DNA of 6,672 nt. Source: JACCTH01 sp035281645 (GTDB lineage Bacteria > Actinomycetota > Acidimicrobiia > Spongiisociales > ZC4RG35). The stretch covers positions 1 to 6,672 of the forward strand of contig DATEDN010000072.1 in NCBI GenBank assembly GCA_035281645.1, in the 5' to 3' direction. The position numbers and the translations under genes were made by a program. The notes under the pieces were generated by a model that made no database searches, was not told where the DNA came from, and was given only the letters and a program-made list of their open reading frames with translations. Positions 1-6,056 of this stretch are shown piece by piece. Numbering within the stretch: position 1 is the first letter of the stretch; the number at the start of each line of letters is the position of its first letter.

Positions 1-210
1 CTCCCGCTCCTGGGTCGTCAGGCCAGGTCGGCGTCCCTCGTCACGCTCCGCCTGCCGAACCCAGTTCCTGAGCGTCTCCGCTGTACAGCCGATCTTCGCC
101 GCGATCGAACCGATAGCCGCCCACTGCGAGTCGTACTCGCCGGCGTACTCGAAGACCATCCGAACTGCCCGTTCCCGAACCTCTGGTGAGTACCTGCTGG
201 GTCCGCCCAT
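1..210 (-). CDS. IS3-family transposase OrfA, N-terminal part (runs off the window)
   Basis: This encodes the first 70 residues of the small IS3 OrfA protein, which binds the IS ends through a helix-turn-helix. OrfA is normally joined to the OrfB DDE catalytic subunit by programmed -1 frameshifting to make the active transposase. The start is MGGPSRYSPEVRERAVRMV, the classic OrfA opening in which a Y(S/T)xE(V/F)(R/K)xRAVRxV stretch leads into the HTH. The HTH follows at about residues 28-52, with IGSIAAKIGCTAETLRNWVR ending in the conserved LRNWVRQ helix. A charged linker, ERDEGRRPGLTTQERE, then leads towards the leucine-zipper region outside the window. I chose the ATG at 210 because it is preceded by GAGAGG at 219-224 with 8 bp spacing and gives the conserved N-terminus. 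The ATG at 218 is in another frame. The frame is open to base 1, and no stop or frameshift is visible in this part. Confidence 0.9.
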   Translation of the reverse strand, partial: MGGPSRYSPEVRERAVRMVFEYAGEYDSQWAAIGSIAAKIGCTAETLRNWVRQAERDEGRRPGLTTQERE

Positions 211-260
211 GGCCCCATCCTCTCAAGAAATGGAGCCTCCTGTAAACCCGGGGCGGTTCA
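1..260 (-). mobile_element. IS3-family insertion sequence, left-terminal portion (partial)
   Basis: This is the outer end of an IS3-family element, transcribed leftward out of the window. Read on the minus strand, the element begins at 260 with TGAACCGCCCCGGGTTTACA. From memory this closely matches the terminal inverted repeat of a large group of IS3-family elements (TGAACCGCCCCGG followed by a GGAG-containing stretch). It starts with the TG dinucleotide expected of the family. The OrfA start codon lies 50 bp inside the end, a normal distance. The other end, OrfB and the second copy of any target duplication lie outside the window. If the element is intact, the 3-4 bp at 261-264 (acc or accc) should be the target duplication. 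The boundary is inferred from the terminal motif alone, without a comparison to an empty site. Confidence 0.8.
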
Positions 261-269
261 ACCCCTGCG

Positions 270-518
270 TTGGGTTTCTGTCATGTCACCTTGAGAGGAC
301 AGAAACCCCTGCCAGAGGCCTATCCGAGGGAACTTCTTACCCTCGGCGACCGCCTGCGGAAGCGAAGGCTGGATCTCGGGCTCCTCCAGAAGGACGTGGC
401 GCAGCAACTGGGAGTCAGCAAGGACACCGTGAGGAACTGGGAGGCCAATAGAACCCAGCCGGGACGGCTCTTCCTCCTGAGAATCGCTGAGTTCCTTGGG
501 AATCTACCGGGAGCCTGA
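270..518 (+). CDS. Small XRE-family helix-turn-helix transcriptional regulator (possibly 5'-truncated by the IS)
   Basis: This is an 82-residue DNA-binding protein of the lambda Cro/C1-type (XRE) class. The core TLGDRLRKRRLDLGLLQKDV (residues 24-43) followed by AQQLGVSKDTVRNWEANRTQ (44-63) is a textbook HTH_3 domain. The recognition helix is around SKDTVRNWE, followed by the NR(T/S)xP turn and a final helix, LLRIAEFLG. The TLGDxLRKRRLDLGLLQ signature is typical of a small-regulator family I recall from Myxococcota, Acidobacteriota and other environmental bacteria. The preceding LRGQKPLPEAYPREL also fits that family. There is no in-frame ATG upstream of the domain. TTG at 270 is the only plausible start, no clear ribosome-binding site precedes it, and an in-frame stop (TAA) lies at 243-245 inside the IS. 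The IS at 260 may therefore have removed the native promoter or first codons, leaving a possible pseudogene. The partner or target is unknown. Confidence 0.65.
   Translation: MGFCHVTLRGQKPLPEAYPRELLTLGDRLRKRRLDLGLLQKDVAQQLGVSKDTVRNWEANRTQPGRLFLLRIAEFLGNLPGA
272..308. repeat. Perfect 11-bp inverted repeat with 15-nt loop at the start of the XRE gene
   Basis: The left arm GGGTTTCTGTC (272-282) is the exact reverse complement of the right arm GACAGAAACCC (298-308), separated by 15 bases. It begins two bases after the likely TTG start at 270 and covers the first codons of the XRE regulator. It lies 11 bp outside the IS boundary. As RNA it would form a stable stem over the initiation region. As DNA it could be an operator for a dimeric regulator such as the protein encoded here. 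No T-run follows on either strand, so it is not a typical intrinsic terminator. Its function is inferred. Confidence 0.6.
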
Positions 519-635
519 AGCTGAGAAGAGCATCAGGTTGGTCATGGGTCGGGTTCGTCAGAAATCTGGTGTGGTTTGCCCGACCTCCTTACAGAAGGTC
601 TGGAATCCACAGTTGCCCAGTGTGGGTTCGCGTGC
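519..635. other. Short convergent intergenic gap, no gene seen
   Basis: This is the stretch between the 3' end of the XRE gene (plus strand) and the 3' end of the PEGA gene (minus strand). Two weak 5-bp stems are visible (582-586 with 596-600, and 605-609 with 619-623). Neither is followed by a T-run, so I do not call a terminator. No RNA gene or conserved protein fragment is recognisable. Confidence 0.5.
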
Positions 636-1211
636 TCAAGGCACTCCACCACGCGGCTGCAAACGTTCTTCAGAAAGATCAACCCGTTGATCCCCTCTGT
701 CCTCTGGGTTGAGTATGAGCCTCTTGACGATGGGCTCGTACCCCTTCTTCTCGAAGCGCAACTCGTGCTCTCCTGCTGGCACGCGGAGGAGATCGCCCTT
801 CATCTCGCTCTCTTCGACCTTTAGGCCATCGAGGTACACCTCGCTCCCCTCAAGATCCACAGTGCGAATGATCCTGATAATGAACGTGAGTTGACCAGTG
901 CAGAGGTTTCTCTCAGGGGATGATCGCGTGGCGAGCAGTCTCCATCCATCGGGTCTCCGAATGAGACGGATGGTCTGCACCCGGTCGTTCGGATCGAGTT
1001 GGAGAGACAGGCTCGCACGCCCTTGCCCTATCAGGACCTCGCCGAATCCTCTCTTCTCGATAGGCTGCTCGGTGAGTCGGTCTAGGTCCTCAAGTGTCAT
1101 GCCGCATTTGAGTTGCGCGGCAAGGTCCTTCGCCCAGTCAGGCCAGTGGGGGCCACCCTGACCTACTGAGAGGAGCGATAGGACTGCGAGAAGCACAGGA
1201 GCTCTCATCAT
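636..1211 (-). CDS. Exported PEGA-domain protein, co-translated with the RHS gene
   Basis: This is a 191-residue predicted envelope protein. Residues 1-20 (MMRAPVLLAVLSLLSVGQGG) form a signal peptide with a short basic start and a hydrophobic core. The middle part (about 35-115) starts with CGMTLEDLDRLTEQP, has a faint likeness to the helix of BamE/SmpA-like small lipoproteins, and continues as predicted beta strands. Residues about 117-180 form a PEGA-type domain: TVDLEGSEVYLDG, then LLRVPAGEHELRFEKKGYEP, with the characteristic PAGEH motif and the following (F/V)xKxGYEP. PEGA domains are small beta folds found on exported and surface proteins, usually as binding modules. The start overlaps the RHS stop as ATGATGA (the ATG at 1211 or at 1208 are both possible, and the TGA is 1210-1208). 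No strong ribosome-binding site is visible, so translation probably depends on termination-reinitiation. The position right behind an RHS gene is where an immunity or accessory protein would sit, but no known immunity family is recognisable. Confidence 0.82.
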   Translation of the reverse strand: MMRAPVLLAVLSLLSVGQGGPHWPDWAKDLAAQLKCGMTLEDLDRLTEQPIEKRGFGEVLIGQGRASLSLQLDPNDRVQTIRLIRRPDGWRLLATRSSPERNLCTGQLTFIIRIIRTVDLEGSEVYLDGLKVEESEMKGDLLRVPAGEHELRFEKKGYEPIVKRLILNPEDRGDQRVDLSEERLQPRGGVP

Positions 1212-1648
1212 GGTAGGCCACATGGCACTGACTGTGGCTTGAGTCCCTTCTTCGGCTTCGCCGGGGGATCGTTCCAGCCAGGGGTCCTCGCGCCGACAAC
1301 ATTAGGGGCCTTAAGGCTGCATGCCCTGGCTACGGTCCCGGCGAACGTGTTGCTGTTGGGCCCGAACAACAAATGGTACCGGCTAGGATTCGAGTAGTTC
1401 CTCGCCTCACGGACAACGCAGGAATCCGCGACGCACGAGTCGTTCCACTCACCGCAGTCGGGGTTCCGTGCTTTGAAGTCAAAATCATCGTTCGCACGGA
1501 TTCTCCCTGTCGCGAACGACTCACCAGAAGCGAGGCCGCCGAAGAGCCCACAGGTCGCTCTACCGGAGCCGGTTTCAGTCTCGATGAAGCAGTGCCGGAA
1601 CCCAAAGAAACCGACGACTGGGATCTTGGTGCAGCACACACGGGACTT
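1208..1648 (-). other. Variable C-terminal domain of the RHS protein with H...NSN motif
   Basis: This region codes for residues 1415-1560, after the conserved RHS core boundary DPEGL. Visible elements are a Cys pair (VCCTK), a strand GFFGFRHCFIETETG, a Cys-containing middle (NPDCGEWNDSCVADSCVV), YHLLFGPNSNTFAGTVARAC (1505-1524), then ARTPGWNDPPAKPKKG. A His on a beta strand followed by a polar N(C/S)xxF helix start is the order seen in circularly permuted papain-like (NlpC/P60 or LRAT-like) hydrolases. Here Ser (1513) replaces the usual Cys. I recall GPNSNTF-type motifs followed by PGW from other uncharacterised proteins. The enzymatic reading is an inference: the domain could also be structural or inactive. 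Confidence 0.5.
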
Positions 1649-4600
1649 GAGACCTTCGGGGTCGAGCCTTATGAGCGGATTCGACTGGGCATAGGCATAC
1701 ATCTGACGGACCGGGTCGTCTGCTGGGGTGCTGGGGCTGAAGCTCACAGCGTTGACGACTCCCAGCGGGTCCGGCTCCCGGTACCGCCCGATGGCAGCGT
1801 CGTAGTCCCGGAAGAAGTTCTGGCGCAGGCCGGACTCTTCGTCGAAGTACTGCCCTGGGAAACGGAGGTTGTTCGTGACGGCGGACACCGGAAGGCTGTG
1901 GATCCCTCCGAACGGCAGGTGCTCGGCCCGCCAGACGAGCGAACCTGACATGTCGGTCATGGCGATGGGGGATCCCAGGTGGTCGGTGTGGTAGAGGAAG
2001 AGCCCATCGGTGAGGGTCTTCCGGAAGACGCGATAGAAGTAAGTGTTCAAGTCTCCGAGGACGGGATCGTCCACCGTCTGTGAGGGGTCCTGAGGAGTTG
2101 CGATGACGACGTTCCCGCTGAACGTCTTGTCGGAGAAGTCCACAATCTGCTTGCGGCGGACGACGTAGCGGTTCGAACCGGCAGGGAAGGTGGTCCAGTC
2201 CAGATGGACCTTCGGGGCTGAGGCGGTCACCGTCAGGACATCTCCCAGGGAAAGTTCCTGGGCGGCCCAGTCCACCCGCGCGAGAGGCATCTCGCCGAGG
2301 TAGATGTAGTCCTTGCCCGTTTCATCCGCTGGGACCGTCTCGGTGAGAAGCTTCCCGTCCGGATGGTAGAAGTAGTATGTCGTCACGCCGCCAGCCGTCT
2401 TGGTGGCGCGACGGCCCTCACCGTCGTACACGTACGTCGCCGTGGCGCCCGCGTCGACCGAGGCGAGACGATCAGCATCGTCGAACTCGTACGTGTGGGT
2501 GTCGTCATCAGTGACGTTGCCTCCCGTGTCGTGGGAGTACGTGGCGGCCTCGCCGCCCATCGCGGCGGTGATGTGGTTCGAGCCCGCCGCGTAGGTGTAG
2601 GTCGTCACAGGCGCCGTCTCGCCCTTGCACGTGCGGTTGCCGTTAAGGTCGTACTCGTAGGTGGAAACGAGCGAGCAGCCCGTCCCCGCCCCCCACGGTC
2701 CGCTCGCATTCGCGAGGCGGTGGACCTCGTCGTAGCCGAAGCCGCGGTCGTTCGTGGAATCGAGGTTGTCGAGCCTCACCGTCAGGTTGTCATCGTCGTC
2801 GTAGCCGTGCGTGTAGTTCAGAAGGCCGCTGAGAGTCCACCCTCCCAGGCGATACCGGGTGTCGTAGGCCCGGCTGTCCGTCCGCCCGTTGGAGAACGGC
2901 AGGCTCGTGGTCGGCCCGAACGGCTTGTAGGAAATCCCGCTCGCCACGCCCGTCATCACGCCGTTGACGGAGGCGGTTGCCGCCGTGATCCGGTCCGCGG
3001 CATCGAAGGTGAAAACTGCTGCGCCTTGTCTCTGGGTGGGATCGCTCGTCGGGTAGAGGATCTGCGTCTCGTTGCCGGTCTTGTCGTGGAGGTACTGCGT
3101 CGTGAAGGTGACACTGCTGATGGTCTTCTCCTCGATGGTTCGAAGTCCCCGCCGATCGTAGTGAAACACGGTCGCCCCGGAGGCGTCCGTCATGCCGGTC
3201 CTGCGGCCGATCCCAAACGGCACCAGCGTCGAGTCGTAGGAGTGGGTCACGTTGAGTGACGAGTCCGGATAGGTGACTGCGAGCGGCCTGTCGAGCGCAT
3301 CGTACGTCCGGGAGACCAGGATCCCGCGGGCGTTCAGGGAGGTGAGGAGATTCCCCGCAGGGTCGTAGCTGTGCGTCGTGGCGCTGGTGTCGGGTGACAT
3401 GACTCCGAGCACCCAGCCCATGTCGCTTCTCGCGTAGGTCGTGACGAGACCCGCTGGCTCCGTCAGGCTGGCAAGACCGTCCTGGACATCGTAGCCGTAC
3501 AGCGTCGTGAGCGGGGTCACTCCGACGGTTCTCGTCGCGCTCTCCAGGCGGTTCAGCTCGTCGTAGACGTACGTCGTGACGTGCCCCTCGGGATCTTGCT
3601 CCGCCGTGCGGTTGCCGTTGTCGTCGTACGTGAACTTCCAGAAGATCGCGTTGGGGTCCGGCGGCAGCGGGAGGTCGTTGAAGTAAGTGAATTCGAGGCG
3701 GTTCAGCGAATCGTAGGCGAAGTTCGTGAAGCGTTGGACGGCGCTTGCGGGATCGAGGAACTCCTCGCGCGTGCGGTTGCTCTCGGTGTCGTAGCCGTAG
3801 ACGATCCGGTTGCCGAACGGATCGGCAATCTCCGCCAGCCGGTTCGCACCGTCGTAGCCGTAGTCAAGGCTGAACAGGCAGGACGGGCCCGATTCCACGC
3901 AGTTCGGGAGCCTCACGAGGTCGAGGTTCCCGGCGTCGTCGTACTCGTTGATCGTCACGATGTCGTCCGCGGAAATAGGTCCGAGGATGCGTCGCTCCAG
4001 AAGCCTGTCTCGCCCATCGTAGAGCAACAGCGTCTCGACGGCGTTCTCGTCTGTGACGCTGCCGGCGTTGCCGAAGAGATCATAGCCATTGTAGACGACT
4101 TCATGACCGAGAGCGTTCACCACCCGCATCAGCCGCCCGCGGCGAGCAGGATCGGCGTCGGCATCGGGGTAGTAGTCGTTGTCCGTGACGTCCGACACGT
4201 CCGTCCTGGGGCCGTTCAGGGTGTCCACCTGGCCGTGAGGATCGTACGTGAAGGTCGTTGTGTAGGTGAAGGGGTCCGGGCCGTTGCAGCCGGTCACCTG
4301 ACGCTGGAGAAGGTCTCCGGTTGTGCCGCTGTACGTGTTCGTGACCACCCGGTTCGGGTTGCTGCAGCTTCCCACGGTGGGGATGCTCTCCGTCGCGGGG
4401 AAGTTGAACGTCGGGTGATACGTGAACGTCGAGGTTCGCTCAAGGGGCGTTCCTGCCGCCTCCTTCCTCGTGAGCATGTTCCCCTTGCCGTCATAGGTCA
4501 TCTGAGTGTGGATCATCCTGCCGTCTTCGAGATCGATCAAGTTCAGGAAGCGGTCGTGCATGAGGATCGTACTCGCACCACCAGTTCCGCAGGAGGCGCA

Positions 4601-5890
4601 GCCGGGCCCGGAGCTCGCGGTCACGAGGCCGCTGAAGGCGTCGTGCGTGTAGACCGTCGGAACACCGAGCGAGTTGGTCACGGTCGTCTGCGTGGGCGAG
4701 TCGTAGCTGATCGTCAGTTCCCGGACACCCCCTTCCTGCTGGAAGTGAATGACGCGGTCCGAGCCGTCGTAGTCGTGGTCCTCGACCACGTGGCCCAGGG
4801 CGTCCGTGACCGTCGAGAGGTTGTGGGTGTCGCTCGGGTCCGTGTAGGCATACGTGAAAAAGGAGCCGTCGGGAAGATCGACTCTCGTCAGGTTGTCCCC
4901 GGTGTAGCTATACGACACCGTGCGACTTCCGGCGCTCACCGTGTCGAGCTTTCCGCCGGCGTAGCTCAGCGTGACCGTCCGGCCGAAGGTGTCCGTGATC
5001 GAGGTCAGGTCGCCGGACGTGTAGGCAAAGGTGAGCTGATTGTTGTTGCGATCCGCGACCCTGGTCAGCACGCCGTTGGGGTCGAACTCGTACTTGGTCT
5101 GGTGCTTGTCCGTGACGCGCCACGCTGGCGTACCGGGCTGCGTGAGGATCAGGTGCTCGATCTTGTTCTCGTCCCATACCCCGCCGCCCCGTTGCGAGAA
5201 ATAGGCGGAGCGCCCCTGTCCATCGACGAAGACGACTCTGCCGGTTGCTGGGAACACCAGCCGCATCAGATAGTTGTGGCTCCACCCGAACCCGAGCGGG
5301 CCGTTGAAGCTCGACTGGCTGTCATACCGACGCACGAACTCGATGGGTAGCGGACCTCGGATGACGAGATCGGGCATCTCGTGGTACATCTTACCCGTGG
5401 CAACATCGATCGGTCGTCCGACACTGCTCTTGTTACAGTCCACGGGCCCCGTGCACTCCGAATACGATGTGGACCACATCTGCTGTGGTTGCGAGAACAC
5501 GGCCGGCAGCGGCAACCCACAGAAGAAGTTCGGGTTCATGAAACTCCCTCTGAGCTGCAGCGTGTGAAGGCAGGTCTGGCTTGGGAAGAGTCCTTGATCC
5601 AGGGTCACTAGGTCGGGACCTTGGCCACTCCCGACGTTGGAGGCAACGTTGACTCCATCCACCCAGACCTCAAGTGCCGTGATCCCTTCGTTGCAATTGG
5701 TGTCTGTCGCGGTCCATTCGATGTCGAACTGCTGATTCGTGCTGACGGGAACGAAGACTTGGTCGGGAGGAACCGGCACTCCGTTGATCTTCGTGATCTG
5801 CAAGGACTGGACGGCGAGAACCTCACCGGCGCTCGTCGCGCCGAGGATCAAGACAATAAACGGCCAAGAGAGCGAGCGATGGGATGCCAT
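1208..5890 (-). CDS. Large secreted RHS/YD-repeat protein with variable C-terminal domain
   Basis: This is a 1560-residue polymorphic-toxin-like or surface protein. Residues 1-26 are a signal peptide ending VLA. Residues 27-152 form a beta-rich domain with cysteines at 66, 107, 124, 146 and 152. DUF6531 (about 155-232) carries GRPIDVATGKMYHE and FVRRYDS...LGFGWSHNY. Residues about 260-1195 hold at least 20 YD repeats such as YDELNRLESA and YDLNGNRTCK, which in this family wind into a hollow beta shell. An Fn3-like segment (about 1212-1296) interrupts the shell. The RHS core follows with YHTDHLGSP (1300-1308), FPGQYFDEESGL and YDAAIGRYREPDPLG. The variable tip begins after DPEGL (1410-1414) and contains HCFIE and GPNSNTFA. 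I chose the ATG at 5890 over the TTG at 5908 because GGAGAGGG (5896-5903) is well placed and the signal peptide then starts correctly. The stop overlaps the next gene's start. The frame is intact throughout. Whether the tip is a toxin is not shown. Confidence 0.93.
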   Translation of the reverse strand: MASHRSLSWPFIVLILGATSAGEVLAVQSLQITKINGVPVPPDQVFVPVSTNQQFDIEWTATDTNCNEGITALEVWVDGVNVASNVGSGQGPDLVTLDQGLFPSQTCLHTLQLRGSFMNPNFFCGLPLPAVFSQPQQMWSTSYSECTGPVDCNKSSVGRPIDVATGKMYHEMPDLVIRGPLPIEFVRRYDSQSSFNGPLGFGWSHNYLMRLVFPATGRVVFVDGQGRSAYFSQRGGGVWDENKIEHLILTQPGTPAWRVTDKHQTKYEFDPNGVLTRVADRNNNQLTFAYTSGDLTSITDTFGRTVTLSYAGGKLDTVSAGSRTVSYSYTGDNLTRVDLPDGSFFTYAYTDPSDTHNLSTVTDALGHVVEDHDYDGSDRVIHFQQEGGVRELTISYDSPTQTTVTNSLGVPTVYTHDAFSGLVTASSGPGCASCGTGGASTILMHDRFLNLIDLEDGRMIHTQMTYDGKGNMLTRKEAAGTPLERTSTFTYHPTFNFPATESIPTVGSCSNPNRVVTNTYSGTTGDLLQRQVTGCNGPDPFTYTTTFTYDPHGQVDTLNGPRTDVSDVTDNDYYPDADADPARRGRLMRVVNALGHEVVYNGYDLFGNAGSVTDENAVETLLLYDGRDRLLERRILGPISADDIVTINEYDDAGNLDLVRLPNCVESGPSCLFSLDYGYDGANRLAEIADPFGNRIVYGYDTESNRTREEFLDPASAVQRFTNFAYDSLNRLEFTYFNDLPLPPDPNAIFWKFTYDDNGNRTAEQDPEGHVTTYVYDELNRLESATRTVGVTPLTTLYGYDVQDGLASLTEPAGLVTTYARSDMGWVLGVMSPDTSATTHSYDPAGNLLTSLNARGILVSRTYDALDRPLAVTYPDSSLNVTHSYDSTLVPFGIGRRTGMTDASGATVFHYDRRGLRTIEEKTISSVTFTTQYLHDKTGNETQILYPTSDPTQRQGAAVFTFDAADRITAATASVNGVMTGVASGISYKPFGPTTSLPFSNGRTDSRAYDTRYRLGGWTLSGLLNYTHGYDDDDNLTVRLDNLDSTNDRGFGYDEVHRLANASGPWGAGTGCSLVSTYEYDLNGNRTCKGETAPVTTYTYAAGSNHITAAMGGEAATYSHDTGGNVTDDDTHTYEFDDADRLASVDAGATATYVYDGEGRRATKTAGGVTTYYFYHPDGKLLTETVPADETGKDYIYLGEMPLARVDWAAQELSLGDVLTVTASAPKVHLDWTTFPAGSNRYVVRRKQIVDFSDKTFSGNVVIATPQDPSQTVDDPVLGDLNTYFYRVFRKTLTDGLFLYHTDHLGSPIAMTDMSGSLVWRAEHLPFGGIHSLPVSAVTNNLRFPGQYFDEESGLRQNFFRDYDAAIGRYREPDPLGVVNAVSFSPSTPADDPVRQMYAYAQSNPLIRLDPEGLKSRVCCTKIPVVGFFGFRHCFIETETGSGRATCGLFGGLASGESFATGRIRANDDFDFKARNPDCGEWNDSCVADSCVVREARNYSNPSRYHLLFGPNSNTFAGTVARACSLKAPNVVGARTPGWNDPPAKPKKGLKPQSVPCGLP
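2000..2263 (-). other. Fibronectin-III-like insertion inside the RHS core
   Basis: This region codes for about residues 1210-1297. In most RHS proteins the strand DYIYLGExPLARVD runs almost directly into YYHTDHLGSP. Here about 85 residues separate them. The insert reads as a beta sandwich of Fn3 type: APKVHLDWTTFPAGSNRYVV (V-x-L-x-W then Y-x-V), a middle strand pair, then VDDPVLGDLNTYFYRVFRK, whose YFYRV resembles the closing strand of Fn3 domains. The frame is continuous and the base composition matches the surroundings. The Fn3 assignment rests on this pattern only. Confidence 0.5.
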
Positions 5891-5895
5891 GGTGA

Positions 5896-5903
5896 CCCTC
5901 TCC
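5896..5903 (-). promoter_or_regulatory. Ribosome-binding site that decides the RHS start
   Basis: The sequence GGAGAGGG on the minus strand lies five bases before the ATG at 5890, within normal Shine-Dalgarno range. The alternative in-frame TTG at 5908 lies upstream of it and would be unsupported. Confidence 0.7.
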
Positions 5904-5927
5904 GACAAGGGGCGATCACGGCGTCGG

Positions 5928-5941
5928 CGGCAAGGTTGCCG
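5928..5941. repeat. Small hairpin in the RHS 5' leader
   Basis: CGGCAAGGTTGCCG is a self-complementary stretch (5- to 6-bp stem, tiny loop) in the untranslated leader between the predicted promoter and the RHS start. A competing stem pairs CACGGC (5917-5922) with GCCGTG (5938-5943). Either could affect mRNA stability or ribosome access. No known riboswitch is recognised. Confidence 0.35.
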
Positions 5942-5965
5942 TGGCCGTCACGGTCTTTTCTTTGA

Positions 5966-5996
5966 TTTATACGACCCCCCCCCCGGCCCTTGTCAA
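5966..5996 (-). promoter_or_regulatory. Predicted sigma-70-type promoter of the RHS-PEGA unit
   Basis: On the minus strand there is a perfect -35 box TTGACA (5996-5991) and a -10 box TATAAA (5971-5966), separated by 19 bp, with the RHS ATG 75 bp beyond the -10. Nineteen bases is longer than the 17-bp optimum. Ten of the spacer bases are one uninterrupted G run. This is the only good promoter-like sequence in the gap between the ComM-family gene and the RHS gene. It was found by eye. Confidence 0.6.
5975..5984. repeat. Homopolymer tract of ten C (G on the coding strand) in the promoter spacer
   Basis: Ten consecutive C on the plus strand sit between the -10 and -35 boxes of the RHS promoter. 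Runs of this length slip readily in replication. Each slipped base changes the promoter spacing by one and so its strength. The count could also be affected by sequencing or assembly error, to which such runs are prone. Confidence 0.85.
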
Positions 5997-6000
5997 GGGC
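5986..6000. promoter_or_regulatory. Perfect 15-bp palindrome over the -35 box (candidate operator)
   Basis: GCCCTTGTCAAGGGC is a perfect inverted repeat of 7-bp arms about a central base, and the -35 hexamer lies wholly inside it. A half-site-like copy, GACAAGGG, recurs in the leader at 5904-5911. A dimeric protein bound here would block RNA polymerase. The binding protein is unknown. Confidence 0.45.
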
Positions 6001-6012
6001 GTTGATACGCCC
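5997..6012 (-). terminator. Weak hairpin downstream of the ComM-family gene (possible terminator)
   Basis: GGGCGT (5997-6002) pairs with ACGCCC (6007-6012) around a 4-base loop, 45 bp past the stop of the ComM-family gene on the minus strand. No T-run follows on that strand (the next bases are TTGACAAGGG), so it would be at best a poor intrinsic terminator. It overlaps the neighbouring palindrome by four bases. Confidence 0.25.
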
Positions 6013-6056
6013 GCCCAGAGCGCGATTCGAGAGTGTTCCGACGCGGCTCAGGCACC

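Noticed and set aside
18..226. Two minus-strand frames overlapping the transposase (18-218 and 41-226)
   Set aside because: They are out of frame with the OrfA helix-turn-helix and have no family-like sequence. The true frame starts at 210 and runs through base 1.
582..624. Possible bidirectional terminator in the convergent gap
   Set aside because: The stems are only 5 bp with no T-run on either strand.
1373..1948. Plus-strand open frame of 191 codons opposite the RHS C-terminus
   Set aside because: It has no recognisable domain, overlaps fully with the well-supported RHS reading frame, and shows no sign of being a nested immunity gene.
2363..3259. Plus-strand open frame of 298 codons
   Set aside because: This is another antisense shadow of the RHS gene, rich in V, R, H and A, with no recognisable motif and no ribosome-binding site.
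3581..5350. Long plus-strand open frame of 589 codons
   Set aside because: It is antisense to the RHS gene. Its translation is low-complexity Val/Arg/Gly-rich with no domain, as expected from the complement of a GC-rich, YD-repeat-coding frame.
5891..5908. TTG start giving a six-residue longer RHS protein
   Set aside because: It lies upstream of the clear GGAGAGGG ribosome-binding site and adds MSERVT before a proper signal-peptide start.
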